Shown: piece after piece, positions 1-7,373 of the stretch
Layout: every line of letters begins with the position of its first letter
Position numbering within the stretch: the stretch's first letter is position 1
Source of the DNA: Oscillospiraceae bacterium
GTDB lineage: Bacteria; Bacillota; Clostridia; Oscillospirales; Oscillospiraceae
Assembly (NCBI GenBank): GCA_902793285.1
Contig: CADBCV010000013.1
Span: 16,235 to 80,234 of the forward strand
DNA length: 64,000 nucleotides
Direction of reading: 5' to 3'
Made by a program: the position numbers and the translations under genes
Notes under the pieces: model-generated
Seen by the model: only the letters and a program-made list of their open reading frames with translations
Told to the model about the DNA's origin: nothing
Databases searched by the model: none

Positions 1-783
1 GACAGCTTCGTGACCGCTTTTGTAAGTCTTGCCAGCAATAAACCTATCCCGGAAGCCTACTGGATGAATGATTCCGAGCTGAGAAACGATTCGTCTAAAA
101 ACTTCGCTGATCCAGCAATGATCATGCTGGCTGCGAAAACAGACATGAAAGAAGCAGCAATAACCACTACTGCAATAGACCCGGAACAAGCAAAAGCTGC
201 CATTATGTCGCGCTGTTACGATGTAGATACGCAGAGCCTGATGCTTCAAAGCTATGTCAACAGGAATAATGTGGACTTCTCCATGCCGGTGTATTTTTCC
301 GTCCGCTGTTTGGATTTTGAATCTATGCGAATCCCCGGAGAAGATTATCGTGTAACAGAAAACCCGACTGCATTTGAACTCGGTGATCCGGTTTACTCTC
401 ATGATTACGGGACTTCAATTCTGCGAGGCGAGGAAACAGTTTTTGCTTCAGTGAATTTTACATCGCCTATCGTTTTGTATAACGAGACTACCGGCGGTCA
501 ATGCAAAGTTTTGAGCGTTCGCCTGTCAGCAAATTGCGCGGAATGGAAACTTAGCCATGATGATATGTGCGCAAATCCTGTTGAATGGTACGGCTTCTAC
601 GATGAGCTTATGAACAGCTCGTATCTCACATTGGAGGACGGCAGTACAATCACAATGACAAGAGCACCGTGGGTCGATTTTGAGGGGAATGCTGTGATTC
701 TATTCACCGAATGGCCGGGTACGATTGATATTAGTAAGACCGAGTATTTCTGTATTATGGGTAAACAATTCACGTTCTCCTGA
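1..783 (+). CDS. C-terminal part of a DUF4179-like anti-sigma/surface protein (5' end outside window)
   Basis: The frame is open from base 1, so the gene starts left of the window; the first GTG (base 10) has no ribosome binding site in view. The visible 260 residues carry no membrane segment and end in a pattern (LEDGSTITMT, then an aspartate-rich stretch and a short beta-rich end) that resembles the C-termini of the two DUF4179 anti-sigma proteins elsewhere in this window (1427-2488 and 18529-19599). I infer that it is the extracytoplasmic half of a similar protein, whose sigma factor would lie upstream. Stop TGA at 781-783 is followed about 90 bp later by a sigma factor gene. Family assignment is by likeness only. 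Confidence 0.55.
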   Translation, partial: DSFVTAFVSLASNKPIPEAYWMNDSELRNDSSKNFADPAMIMLAAKTDMKEAAITTTAIDPEQAKAAIMSRCYDVDTQSLMLQSYVNRNNVDFSMPVYFSVRCLDFESMRIPGEDYRVTENPTAFELGDPVYSHDYGTSILRGEETVFASVNFTSPIVLYNETTGGQCKVLSVRLSANCAEWKLSHDDMCANPVEWYGFYDELMNSSYLTLEDGSTITMTRAPWVDFEGNAVILFTEWPGTIDISKTEYFCIMGKQFTFS

Positions 784-815
784 AAAAAGTGGGAAAAACT
801 TTCCTTGTAAGTGGC

Positions 816-836
816 AATCCAATTATAATTTGGATT
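816..836. promoter_or_regulatory. 7-bp inverted repeat ahead of the sigma factor gene
   Basis: AATCCAA (816-822) and TTGGATT (830-836) are perfect complements around an A/T-only 7-base loop, 40 bp before the sigma start. It lies in the only gap between two genes and could be an operator or a weak terminator; no clean -35/-10 pair with standard spacing was found here. Confidence 0.3.
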
Positions 837-875
837 TATAATAGTGAAGGCCCTTCAACATAAAGGAGACAAGGT

Positions 876-1451
876 ATGAACGACAAAGATATTGTAAATC
901 TGTACTGGGAACGCTCAGAACAAGCCATTGTAGAGACAGAAAAGAAATATGGACGATATTGCCATATCATTGCGTACAATATACTGAATAGCAGTGAAGA
1001 CTCTGAGGAATGTGTTAATGATACCTGGATGAGCGCGTGGAATGCAATGCCCGATAAGCGTCCGGAGCGGCTTAGCCCCTTTCTTGCTAAGATCACGCGC
1101 AATTTTGCGTTGACCAAGATCGTACGCCGCACAGCAAAAAAGCGCGGCGGCGGTGAAACGGGGCTTGCACTGGAAGAGTTGGACGAGTGCGTTGCTTCCA
1201 ACTATGATCTGGAACAGGAGATTGAGGGGCGCGAACTCAGCCAAGCTATTGATCATTTTTTGGACAGTCTACCGGAAGAGGAACAACTAATATTTCTAGG
1301 TCGCTATTGGTTCCTGGCAACTGAACAGGAGATAGCAGAGAAAACAGGTTTGAGCCGAAGCGGTGTTGCTGCTGCATTAAAGCGGACAAGAAACAAGCTG
1401 AAAACCTATCTAATTACGGAGGGCTTATGTACTATTCAGAAAGAATCCTGA
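876..1451 (+). CDS. ECF-type RNA polymerase sigma factor (sigma-70 family)
   Basis: 191 residues, the usual size of an ECF sigma factor. Region 2 is seen at residues about 20-85, with the motif EECVNDTWMSAWNAMP typical of sigma2, and region 4 at about 125-185, with a helix-turn-helix around TEQEIAEKTGLSRSGVAAAL. It should direct RNA polymerase to a small set of promoters when released by its partner. AAAGGAG lies just before ATG 876. The 3' end overlaps the next gene by 25 bp, the usual coupling of a sigma factor to its membrane anti-sigma. It is clearly paralogous to the sigma factor at 17975 (shared YGRYC..IAYNI and ECVNDTW), although this copy sits in AT-richer DNA. Confidence 0.9.
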   Translation: MNDKDIVNLYWERSEQAIVETEKKYGRYCHIIAYNILNSSEDSEECVNDTWMSAWNAMPDKRPERLSPFLAKITRNFALTKIVRRTAKKRGGGETGLALEELDECVASNYDLEQEIEGRELSQAIDHFLDSLPEEEQLIFLGRYWFLATEQEIAEKTGLSRSGVAAALKRTRNKLKTYLITEGLCTIQKES

Positions 1452-2488
1452 TAGCCATCGGAGACGTCTCCGATGACAAGATTGAAAAAGTCAGTCAAGC
1501 CTTGAGCTATCAGAAATCAGAACATGGCAAACCCCATGCGTCCCATAGACCGATAAAAATTATCGTCATTGCAGCGGTAATTGCACTGATTATGGCTCTT
1601 GGCATGACGGCCTATGCAATTTATACTCACTGGTCACGCGGCATGGAGCAACAGTTCCCGGTCACGGACGTGGAGAAAGAACTAGCAGAGCAGAGCGGCC
1701 TGTCCGACATTTCCCAGACTGTCAGCGCCACAGCCAACGGCGTGACGATCTCGGTGGAGCAGACCGTCATCGACAGAGATACTGCTCACATCGCTCTGCG
1801 AATTGAGGGCTTTATGCTCCAGGAGGGACAATATCCCGACATTGGCGGCTGGTTACTAGCCTTTGACGGAGAACGGGCGCCCAACATGACCGGCGGCTTC
1901 GTCGTGGAAAGAGATGCCAATGACAAGCTACTCTTCACTGCTCCAGACGGCTCGATGGAGTTTGATTTCGCCGCAAAAGCCGGAGGCAAATGGGCGTCCT
2001 TCGAGGGGAAAGAGATCCGTGTGGTTCTCGAAAGCCTCGGCACCGGCGATAAAGGCAAGTACCAGCCGCTGGTGGAAGGCCCCTGGGAGCTTGTCTGGAC
2101 GCCCAGCAGCAACAGCAAGCGGTTGACCATCCAGCCCGACGCAGCCCTCGGTGATACCGGGATCAAGCTGATCTCCGCAGAGGTTGGCCCAATTTCTGCG
2201 AAGGTCACGATGCAGCTTCCCGAACTCTGGGAGGGCTACAAGACCTTGGAGCATCACGATCTCCAGCTTGTAGGCGTGCGGCTAACGGACGGCACGGTGC
2301 TGACCAACATCTTCGGGCCTCCCTCGCAGGAGGGCTATGTGGATATTGACAATCTGATTCTTGAGCTGGACTACTCTTCTCACCAAATCCTCCAGCCAGA
2401 GCAGGTAGACACACTGATTTTTGCGAGCAATTTCCCTTGGGCGCGGACACTGACAAATAGTGAGCTAATAGTTGTTCCAATCAATTGA
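1427..2488 (+). CDS. DUF4179 membrane protein, probable anti-sigma factor
   Basis: 353 residues: a short cytoplasmic N-terminus (about 1-42), one membrane helix (about 43-66, IIVIAAVIALIMALGMTAYA), then a large extracytoplasmic domain. This is the layout of DUF4179 proteins encoded directly after ECF sigma factors; by family knowledge they bind and hold the sigma factor at the membrane. ATG 1427 lies inside the end of the sigma gene with GGAGGG four bases upstream, so translation is probably coupled. The middle of the gene (about 1640-2400) is noticeably more GC-rich than its surroundings, suggesting a mosaic origin. Confidence 0.75.
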   Translation: MYYSERILIAIGDVSDDKIEKVSQALSYQKSEHGKPHASHRPIKIIVIAAVIALIMALGMTAYAIYTHWSRGMEQQFPVTDVEKELAEQSGLSDISQTVSATANGVTISVEQTVIDRDTAHIALRIEGFMLQEGQYPDIGGWLLAFDGERAPNMTGGFVVERDANDKLLFTAPDGSMEFDFAAKAGGKWASFEGKEIRVVLESLGTGDKGKYQPLVEGPWELVWTPSSNSKRLTIQPDAALGDTGIKLISAEVGPISAKVTMQLPELWEGYKTLEHHDLQLVGVRLTDGTVLTNIFGPPSQEGYVDIDNLILELDYSSHQILQPEQVDTLIFASNFPWARTLTNSELIVVPIN

Positions 2489-2763
2489 ACTATGGTGATA
2501 GCGTAAAGTGGACACCGGAAGCTGATGAAGAGATGATGGGAGCTTTTTGGGAATTCCCACAGATAATTGAAGATCCGAGAATACTGAGGTGTAAACTGGG
2601 ATTATTGAAAACGGCTGTCTGTTTACAGGTCACTTTGCTGAACGAATCTGAAATGGAGCGCCTGCGGGCAATTGGACCACAACAGTTCAGCGAATACCTT
2701 TATCCGGAAACCGGTGGTACATGGCATTATTTGTCTCAGAGAAAACGAGACGATAAGTTTTAA
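2485..2763 (+). pseudogene. Small hypothetical ORF, probably a 5'-truncated remnant
   Basis: Open for 92 codons from a TTG that overlaps the previous stop codon, but with no ribosome binding site. The sequence (KWTPEADEEMMGAFWEFPQ..., ending SQRKRDDKF) has no recognisable motif. It has no promoter and ends 58 bp before the next well-supported start. I read it as the tail of a lost gene; a short real protein of unknown function remains possible. Confidence 0.35.
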
Positions 2764-2821
2764 GCGACGCTCTTACCTGCACAAATCAATAATAGCAGAA
2801 TGTATTCAGGAGGAACAAAAC

Positions 2822-3709
2822 ATGTCGGTCGATGTGATTATCAGACAGAAGGGGCTTTTTAGAAAGACGCTTGCGCTGCAGCCTGTAACAGGCGGGGAAC
2901 TGCGGTATGGAAAATATAACAGCGGTTGGCGGCTTGAAGAGGATGAAAAGCTTGACCTGACGGATTTCACCTGTTATCTGCCGGAGGCCATCGGGCGGGG
3001 GATCAGCGTAACATGGGACCCGAGGCAAAAACGCGAGGTATCGCTGCGTCTGCTGACGCCCACCGGCACCGAAGAGATCCGCGCCTTTTACCGCATGGTG
3101 GAGCGTGTCGTACACTTCTGGCACGGCGAGCTGGAGGTAGACGGCGGCACCATCAGTCTGGAGGAGTGGCTGAAGGGGCAGGAAGACTATTTTCGGTTCA
3201 ATACTGAGGCGCTGAAGACCTTTTGTGAAGAGGTATTGAGGGGGGAGGGCGGCCAGTGCTTCTTCAGCGCCCGCTGGCCGCTTTTTCTGGGAAAAGAGGA
3301 AGCGCTGCTTTTCCTGAATCACCCGGAGACCTTCGATGCCTGGCTCCATGAGCGGCAGAGCGTGGATGCCTATTACGCTGTTCCGGGATTCTTTGTAGAT
3401 GAAAACGGTGAGACCTTCGGGCGCTATGCGCTTCCGGAGGACTGCCGCAGTATTTTCCCGCGCAAAGGCAGCGTCCCCTTCGGCGCGATTGATCCCGCGA
3501 CAGGGAAAGCGTTGGAATGCACACGCTATGAGCTGGCGCTCTACTCAGGTACAGAAGGGCGTATCATTGGGACAATTCCCTATGAGCGACTCTTTGAACG
3601 CTTCCCGCAGGACAAGCTCAGCCGCTACGATGATAGGTGCATGCTTTTAGAACCGCTTACGCTGGATGAACTTCGGGCCTTGATGGGCGAAGACAATCAT
3701 GATATTTAA
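2822..3709 (+). CDS. DUF4299-like hypothetical protein
   Basis: 295 residues, soluble, with no signal peptide or membrane helix. Start ATG 2822 is chosen because AGGAGG lies 7 bases upstream and homologous-looking proteins begin MSV; the frame is open further upstream but without a good site. The N-terminal pattern (MSVDVIIRQKGLFRKTL) and later acidic/aromatic segments recall the DUF4299 family of Firmicutes, whose function is unknown. The next gene starts 36 bp downstream in the same direction, so the two are probably cotranscribed. Confidence 0.6.
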   Translation: MSVDVIIRQKGLFRKTLALQPVTGGELRYGKYNSGWRLEEDEKLDLTDFTCYLPEAIGRGISVTWDPRQKREVSLRLLTPTGTEEIRAFYRMVERVVHFWHGELEVDGGTISLEEWLKGQEDYFRFNTEALKTFCEEVLRGEGGQCFFSARWPLFLGKEEALLFLNHPETFDAWLHERQSVDAYYAVPGFFVDENGETFGRYALPEDCRSIFPRKGSVPFGAIDPATGKALECTRYELALYSGTEGRIIGTIPYERLFERFPQDKLSRYDDRCMLLEPLTLDELRALMGEDNHDI

Positions 3710-3745
3710 CTATGACGTATAATGAAAAGATGCAAGGGAAATAAC

Positions 3746-4153
3746 ATGTGGACTGAACTGAAAACCGAGGAGGAGCTTGCAGCCTTTATGAATCAAGTAT
3801 GCGGCTTCCACGACAGCGTGCTCAAGGAGCTTTCCTATGTCAGCGGCGCGCATGTGGACAAAGATTTGAACATGCACCCCGTGGATGACAAAGCCTGCCT
3901 TCGTGTGCTGATCCAGCGGCAGGACGAGACGCTGCCCGCGCTGGAATTGGAGTTTTCGGGCTTACAGGAACTGCGGCTTTACCCGACTGATCCGGCTTAC
4001 ACCAGCGAGATTCTGGACGCCGCCCTGTTCCTTTGGGATGGACTCATCTGCTGGTGTGACTGCGGCGACATTGGCCCGGAAAATTTCGACGACTACCGTG
4101 GGACAAGCGTCCGCGCCAAGTCTCTCCGCTGGCGGCCAATCGCCGGAGCATAG
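3746..4153 (+). CDS. Conserved hypothetical protein (FHDS...WRP type)
   Basis: 135 residues from ATG 3746, which has AAGGGA 6 bases upstream; ATG 3722 in the same frame lacks a site. An early GFHDSVLKELSYVSGAHV segment and a late CWCDCGD plus RWRPI ending are recognisable features of a small soluble family in Firmicutes, sometimes found among immunity-like genes; function unknown. No transmembrane helix. It lies among other small orphan genes in the accessory region. Confidence 0.55.
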   Translation: MWTELKTEEELAAFMNQVCGFHDSVLKELSYVSGAHVDKDLNMHPVDDKACLRVLIQRQDETLPALELEFSGLQELRLYPTDPAYTSEILDAALFLWDGLICWCDCGDIGPENFDDYRGTSVRAKSLRWRPIAGA

Positions 4154-4188
4154 GATAAGGGGGCAGTTATCTCTCAGACGGACAGCTC

Positions 4189-4566
4189 GTGGCCTCGGAG
4201 CGTTACGAAGACGGTCGTGTATCCGAACGTGAGTTTATCCTTCGAGAAGAGAAACGAGAGATTGGGCTCTCTTTTACGCTTCCAGAACATTTTCCGCCCG
4301 AGCTCTTCTTTGTCAGTCTGTGTCAATACGATGACGCAGGGAAGCTTGTAAGCTATTCTGCTCTGCTTGCTCGTGTTACGGTTTTCTGGGAGGAATGGTA
4401 TGAATACCGGGGCGATGGTCTGATTGACAGGGCCTATTACCGGGAGACAATCGCGACGCACGGAACCGGCAGCCAGTCCAGCCACCGCCTTCTGCACGAT
4501 GAGAACGGTATCGTGACCGCATATGAATCGGAGAACGGTCATGTGTATGAGGTTCAGAGGGGATAA
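4189..4566 (+). CDS. Small hypothetical protein
   Basis: About 125 residues from GTG 4189; the frame is open from 4159, but no start codon is well placed relative to the only purine-rich stretch (4157-4163), so the true start is uncertain and the gene may be 5'-damaged. The product is charged and soluble, with no motif I recognise. It follows the previous gene by 35 bp and precedes a membrane protein by 29 bp, suggesting one transcript of small cargo genes. Confidence 0.4.
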   Translation: MASERYEDGRVSEREFILREEKREIGLSFTLPEHFPPELFFVSLCQYDDAGKLVSYSALLARVTVFWEEWYEYRGDGLIDRAYYRETIATHGTGSQSSHRLLHDENGIVTAYESENGHVYEVQRG

Positions 4567-4595
4567 CAGAGGAGAATTTGAGAGACTGAAAGAAT

Positions 4596-5237
4596 ATGAG
4601 TTTGAAAGTATTGAGTCTGGCGATCGGCGCAATATGGGGCTTGCTTGCGTGGATGTTTCTGCGCGCGGTAAATCCGGAGAATGCGTGGATGGCAATTCCG
4701 GCGGGGATCGGCTTTACACTGCTGCTGTATGCTCTTTTAAAAATCATCCTGCACTTTGAGGATAAGCGCTATGCACAGGTCGAGGCTGGGTTCAGCGAAA
4801 CACCGCGCTTTGCCTGCGAAGGAGTCGTTTATCTCGGCAGGGAAGTCCGCGGTGTACGAATCTATCTCTTTGAGAGCAGTATCAAGCTTGTCAGCATGGA
4901 CAAAAAGCCCGGACTTGATTTTACAATGCCCTTTTCCTGTATTCAGAAGGTTCAGCGAGAGGAAACGCGCAGCCTTATGATACTCCATATGTACGGCGCT
5001 GATGAGAACATGGAGCTTCACTTTGCCAGCCGCGATGCCATGAAGGTCGCCGACATGATCGACACGGCTATGAGAGAATCAAACGATTTCGGTTTAGGAG
5101 AGAAGGATATGGCTGCCATGCCCGAAATGCGGGGCCAGAAGCAAGATCAAAATCTACGAGGACACTGTACTATTGAAATTTCCCCTATACTGTACCAAGT
5201 GCAAGAAAGAAACCAAACTCGGCGTGATAAAATTTAA
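4596..5237 (+). CDS. Hypothetical membrane protein, probably truncated at its C-terminus
   Basis: ATG 4596. Two membrane helices lie near the N-terminus (about residues 5-25 and 30-52), followed by a cytoplasmic domain (about 55-165) of PH-like appearance. The last 45 codons run in a different frame over the Cys-rich KTR gene at 5107-5268 and look nonsensical (poor in hydrophobics, ending QERNQTRRDKI). I infer that the native 3' end was lost where cargo was joined to the transposon module and that translation runs on to the next stop. Confidence 0.5.
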   Translation: MSLKVLSLAIGAIWGLLAWMFLRAVNPENAWMAIPAGIGFTLLLYALLKIILHFEDKRYAQVEAGFSETPRFACEGVVYLGREVRGVRIYLFESSIKLVSMDKKPGLDFTMPFSCIQKVQREETRSLMILHMYGADENMELHFASRDAMKVADMIDTAMRESNDFGLGEKDMAAMPEMRGQKQDQNLRGHCTIEISPILYQVQERNQTRRDKI

Positions 5238-5268
5238 GATCGTAGTCAGCGACGAGCCAGACGCTTAA
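5107..5268 (+). CDS. Cysteine-rich KTR-type small protein (Tn916 orf6-like), ATA at the expected start
   Basis: A frame too short for ordinary ORF calling reads WLPCPKCGARSKIKIYEDT, then LYCTKCKKETK, and ends SDEPDA: two CxxC pairs about 22 residues apart, the hallmark of the Cys_rich_KTR family found beside tet genes in Tn916-like elements. GGAGAGAAGG lies directly upstream, but the codon before Trp is ATA (5107) rather than ATG, and the frame closes upstream at 5095. Either ATA initiates or one base change has silenced the gene. A strong terminator follows immediately. Confidence 0.6.
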   Translation: MWLPCPKCGARSKIKIYEDTVLLKFPLYCTKCKKETKLGVIKFKIVVSDEPDA

Positions 5269-5273
5269 AGCGC

Positions 5274-5319
5274 AGAGCCTGCTACTCCGTGAGTGGAGAA
5301 GCAGGCTCTTTTTTATTTT
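5274..5319. terminator. Strong bidirectional terminator
   Basis: Arms 5274-5288 and 5295-5309 pair over 15 positions with one mismatch and are followed by a T-rich tract on the plus strand. The hairpin lies between the convergent KTR gene and the XRE gene (which stops at 5313) and can serve both. Confidence 0.85.
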
Positions 5320-5663
5320 GCGGCAGCAAGGCTTTGACTTTTGACTATTTCCAGCGCAGCCTGGACAACAGGAAGAAGGGCTCTTATTTGTTCATCGTTG
5401 CAGTCTGAAAGCATAATCTCAAGCTGCTTTCTGGCAGGATCATCTTCAGATTTGCCAGGGTAAAAGATCGCTGTTGGGTCAAATTGCAGTTCTGTGACCA
5501 GCGCATACAGTAAATCCAACTGCGGATTACCTTCACCATGTTCAATTTTGCGGATTGTTTGCTCCGTTATACCAGCTTTTTCTGCAAGCTCTGCCTGTGT
5601 CATTTTCAGACGCTTACGATTATTGAAAATTAAATCGCCCAAGCGTTTCGCATAATCCGACAT
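5313..5663 (-). CDS. XRE-family transcriptional regulator
   Basis: 116 residues. Residues about 8-62 form a helix-turn-helix of the HTH_3 type (MTQAELAEKAGITEQTIRKIEHG), with a short C-terminal helical tail. It is transcribed against the neighbouring genes, as orf9 is in Tn916, where the regulator represses transfer and excision functions; the same job is inferred here. The start has GAGGTGAAG upstream. The divergent promoter region 5664-5925 would be its expected target. Confidence 0.85.
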   Translation of the reverse strand: MSDYAKRLGDLIFNNRKRLKMTQAELAEKAGITEQTIRKIEHGEGNPQLDLLYALVTELQFDPTAIFYPGKSEDDPARKQLEIMLSDCNDEQIRALLPVVQAALEIVKSQSLAAAK

Positions 5664-5925
5664 TTTTCTTCACCTCAAGCCGATTTTACAATATCGGTTT
5701 TGCTGCCGGAATCAAGCAAATTTTCTTTTTTACCGAAAATTTAGTAATGGTAAACTTTTTATGACCAAAAGCGCGAACAGATTACAAGAATTGTCGAATG
5801 CCGGTGAGAATGTTCTTCTCTCGTAGTGTTTATAGAGGAGCGCGTCGAGCGACACGGCAACACAAAACGAATTATGTGCGGTATTATATAAGCGCAGTTC
5901 AAAAAATAATCATAGGAGAAAGAGT
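5664..5925. promoter_or_regulatory. Divergent control region between XRE regulator and Spo0A-like gene
   Basis: 262 bp without a gene. It contains an inverted repeat TTTACC (5729-5734) / GGTAAA (5749-5754), a reasonable place for repressor binding, and an A/T-rich TATTATATAA stretch near 5883 suitable as a -10 for the rightward gene. AGGAG precedes ATG 5926. Operator function is inferred from position only. Confidence 0.35.
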
Positions 5926-6298
5926 ATGAATTGTTTATGTCAGGAGATCGAAAAGAATCTGGTGCAGCCGGAGGAAATTGCCAGATTGCTTAGGAGCATC
6001 GGAGCGTCGGGGAGACTCGTAGGGTTCAAGTATGTAGTGTTTATTGTCTTCATGAACATGCAGAAACCGGATGAACGCTACTGGATTACCAAATGTGCCC
6101 CCGGACGCGGCAAAGGAATTTCATGTCCGGCCTTCTTCTGTCGAACACGCAATCCGTACCCTGATTGCCTCCTGCTGGGATCGTAATGACCATTCTGATC
6201 TAAACCGTGTGGCTGGAATTAAACTGGAGAAAATGCCAAAAAACAGCGAGTTTATTGATATTCTCGTCTCGTATCTGCGATACGGTACATACAAATGA
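5926..6298 (+). pseudogene. Spo0A C-terminal-domain-like regulator, frameshifted
   Basis: The first frame (5926 to about 6095) gives RLLRSIGASGRLVGFKYV... then ...RYWITK; the second frame (about 6097 to 6298) continues PPDAAKEFHVRPSSVEHAI, then CWDRNDH and ends KNSEFIDILVSYL. Together these match the DNA-binding domain of Spo0A (ITKxLYPxIAKKF, then the recognition helix SRVERAIR, then PTNSEFIA). The frame changes inside or next to a run of five C at 6098-6102, consistent with a one-base insertion. AGGAG precedes the ATG. In the module it takes the place of Tn916 orf7/orf8. Broken gene, programmed frameshift or sequencing error are all possible. Confidence 0.7.
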
Positions 6299-6299
6299 C

Positions 6300-6402
6300 A
6301 GCGTTAACGAAGTGAACGGTCTTGCCCGTTCACAGAAGCGCACCGACTCAGCGCGTTTCTGTGAGCCGGGAGGCTCCATATTTTACTCTAACGTGAAACG
6401 CT
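6300..6402 (+). ncRNA. Candidate structured RNA: three hairpins closed by an outer helix
   Basis: AGCGTT (6300-6305) pairs with AACGCT (6397-6402). Inside lie three consecutive hairpins: GTGAACGG/CCGTTCAC (6312-6319 with 6326-6333), a 9-bp stem 6333-6341 with 6353-6361 including one wobble, and GAGCC/GGCTC (6363-6367 with 6372-6376). A closed multibranch fold of this kind is unusual for plain spacer. No known family was recognised. It begins one base after the end of the Spo0A-like gene, so it might also act as its 3' UTR or terminator. Confidence 0.4.
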
Positions 6403-7069
6403 AATAATTGACAGGGCAGGTAGATTCATCCTGCTTGCGGGAAGCCAGACAGCGGGTGAACTGAACTGTGCCCCTTCCGAGACTCGAAAGAATGGCAACA
6501 GCACCAATGCTGTACAAGAAAACAGAAAAATGGTCTTGAAAACCGTTTTAAGCGGAAGGGGCTTTTCGGCCCGTCTGAATCGTAACTTGAAAACTGAATA
6601 TACAGTGTTAAAGGCACAAAACCTGCGTGGCCGAAAGGCCAGCGGCATAAGGAACGGCGCCAGGATGGTATTTGAGATATCGGAGCGATCTACGGAGCCT
6701 TAGACCCGGTTGTGGTAAACCGGTGCGCCATGACAGCGCAGGGGATCATGAAACTTGCTCACGCGCTCCCACGGATTTGAGGGGCAGTACGGAAACACTC
6801 GCCAGCCGATCACAGACGGCGGTGCTTCGGTGCTATGACAGTCTGAACCGCAGACGGCCTTTAACATTCCCGCGTCAGGGTGCGTGGCAAATATGACGAA
6901 CTCAGGTAAATGACAACAGGCTAATACTACGATTATTTTTCTGCTTTAGAAAAATTTTCAGGCACTGTAGTCTGTCGAAGCCAGATACCACGCGTTGGCT
7001 GCAAAAAAACGCCAGCGCGTTCATGTGGCTTTGATGAAAAGCAAGGAAAATAAACAGGAGGCTTTCAAT
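6403..7069 (+). other. 667-bp noncoding stretch with long-range base pairing
   Basis: No convincing gene in either strand. Visible pairings: CCCCTTCCG (6471-6479) with CGGAAGGGG (6553-6561), nine perfect pairs spanning 91 bases; TGGCC-GAAA-GGCCA (6628-6641), a GNRA-capped stem; and TGCGC/GCGCA near 6724-6740. These suggest a folded transcript, or a large leader upstream of the excisionase. The last 15 bases hold the excisionase ribosome binding site (AGGAGG, 7056-7061). Confidence 0.4.
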
Positions 7070-7258
7070 ATGGAATGTACAGAAGCGATTGCCCGCAGAA
7101 CTTATCGTGTAGAGGAAATAGCGACGATGCTCGGTATCAGTCGTGCAGCGGCTTATAACTTAGTCAGCTCGGGGCATATACGCGCGATTCGCGCCGGGCG
7201 TCTGATTCTGATCCCAGTGGATGCGCTGGAGGACTTTCTACAGCGTACCTCCCGATAA
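7070..7258 (+). CDS. xis: Excisionase / helix-turn-helix DNA-binding protein
   Basis: 62 residues from ATG 7070 (AGGAGG 8 bases upstream; the longer open frame from 6995 lacks a site). The pattern YRVEEIATMLGISRAAAYN followed by GHIRAIRAGRLILIPVDALEDFL is the winged-helix HTH_17 / excisionase fold: a recognition helix, a beta wing and a terminal helix. Located 115 bp before the integrase, it is the expected recombination directionality factor that bends the att site for excision. Confidence 0.85.
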   Translation: MECTEAIARRTYRVEEIATMLGISRAAAYNLVSSGHIRAIRAGRLILIPVDALEDFLQRTSR

Positions 7259-7373
7259 AGGCGTAATCCTCCCGCCTGCCAAACTTGCCAACGCCATACC
7301 GTCATGGTAGTATGGGCGCGAGCAAACAATCAATAGACGGCAGAGGGGAGGTTATACGAAGGAGATTTTTAAT

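Noticed and set aside
6672-6896. 74-codon ORF within the noncoding stretch before xis
   Set aside because: No ribosome site; the translation is Arg/Ser/Pro-rich nonsense, and base pairing in the area argues for RNA structure.
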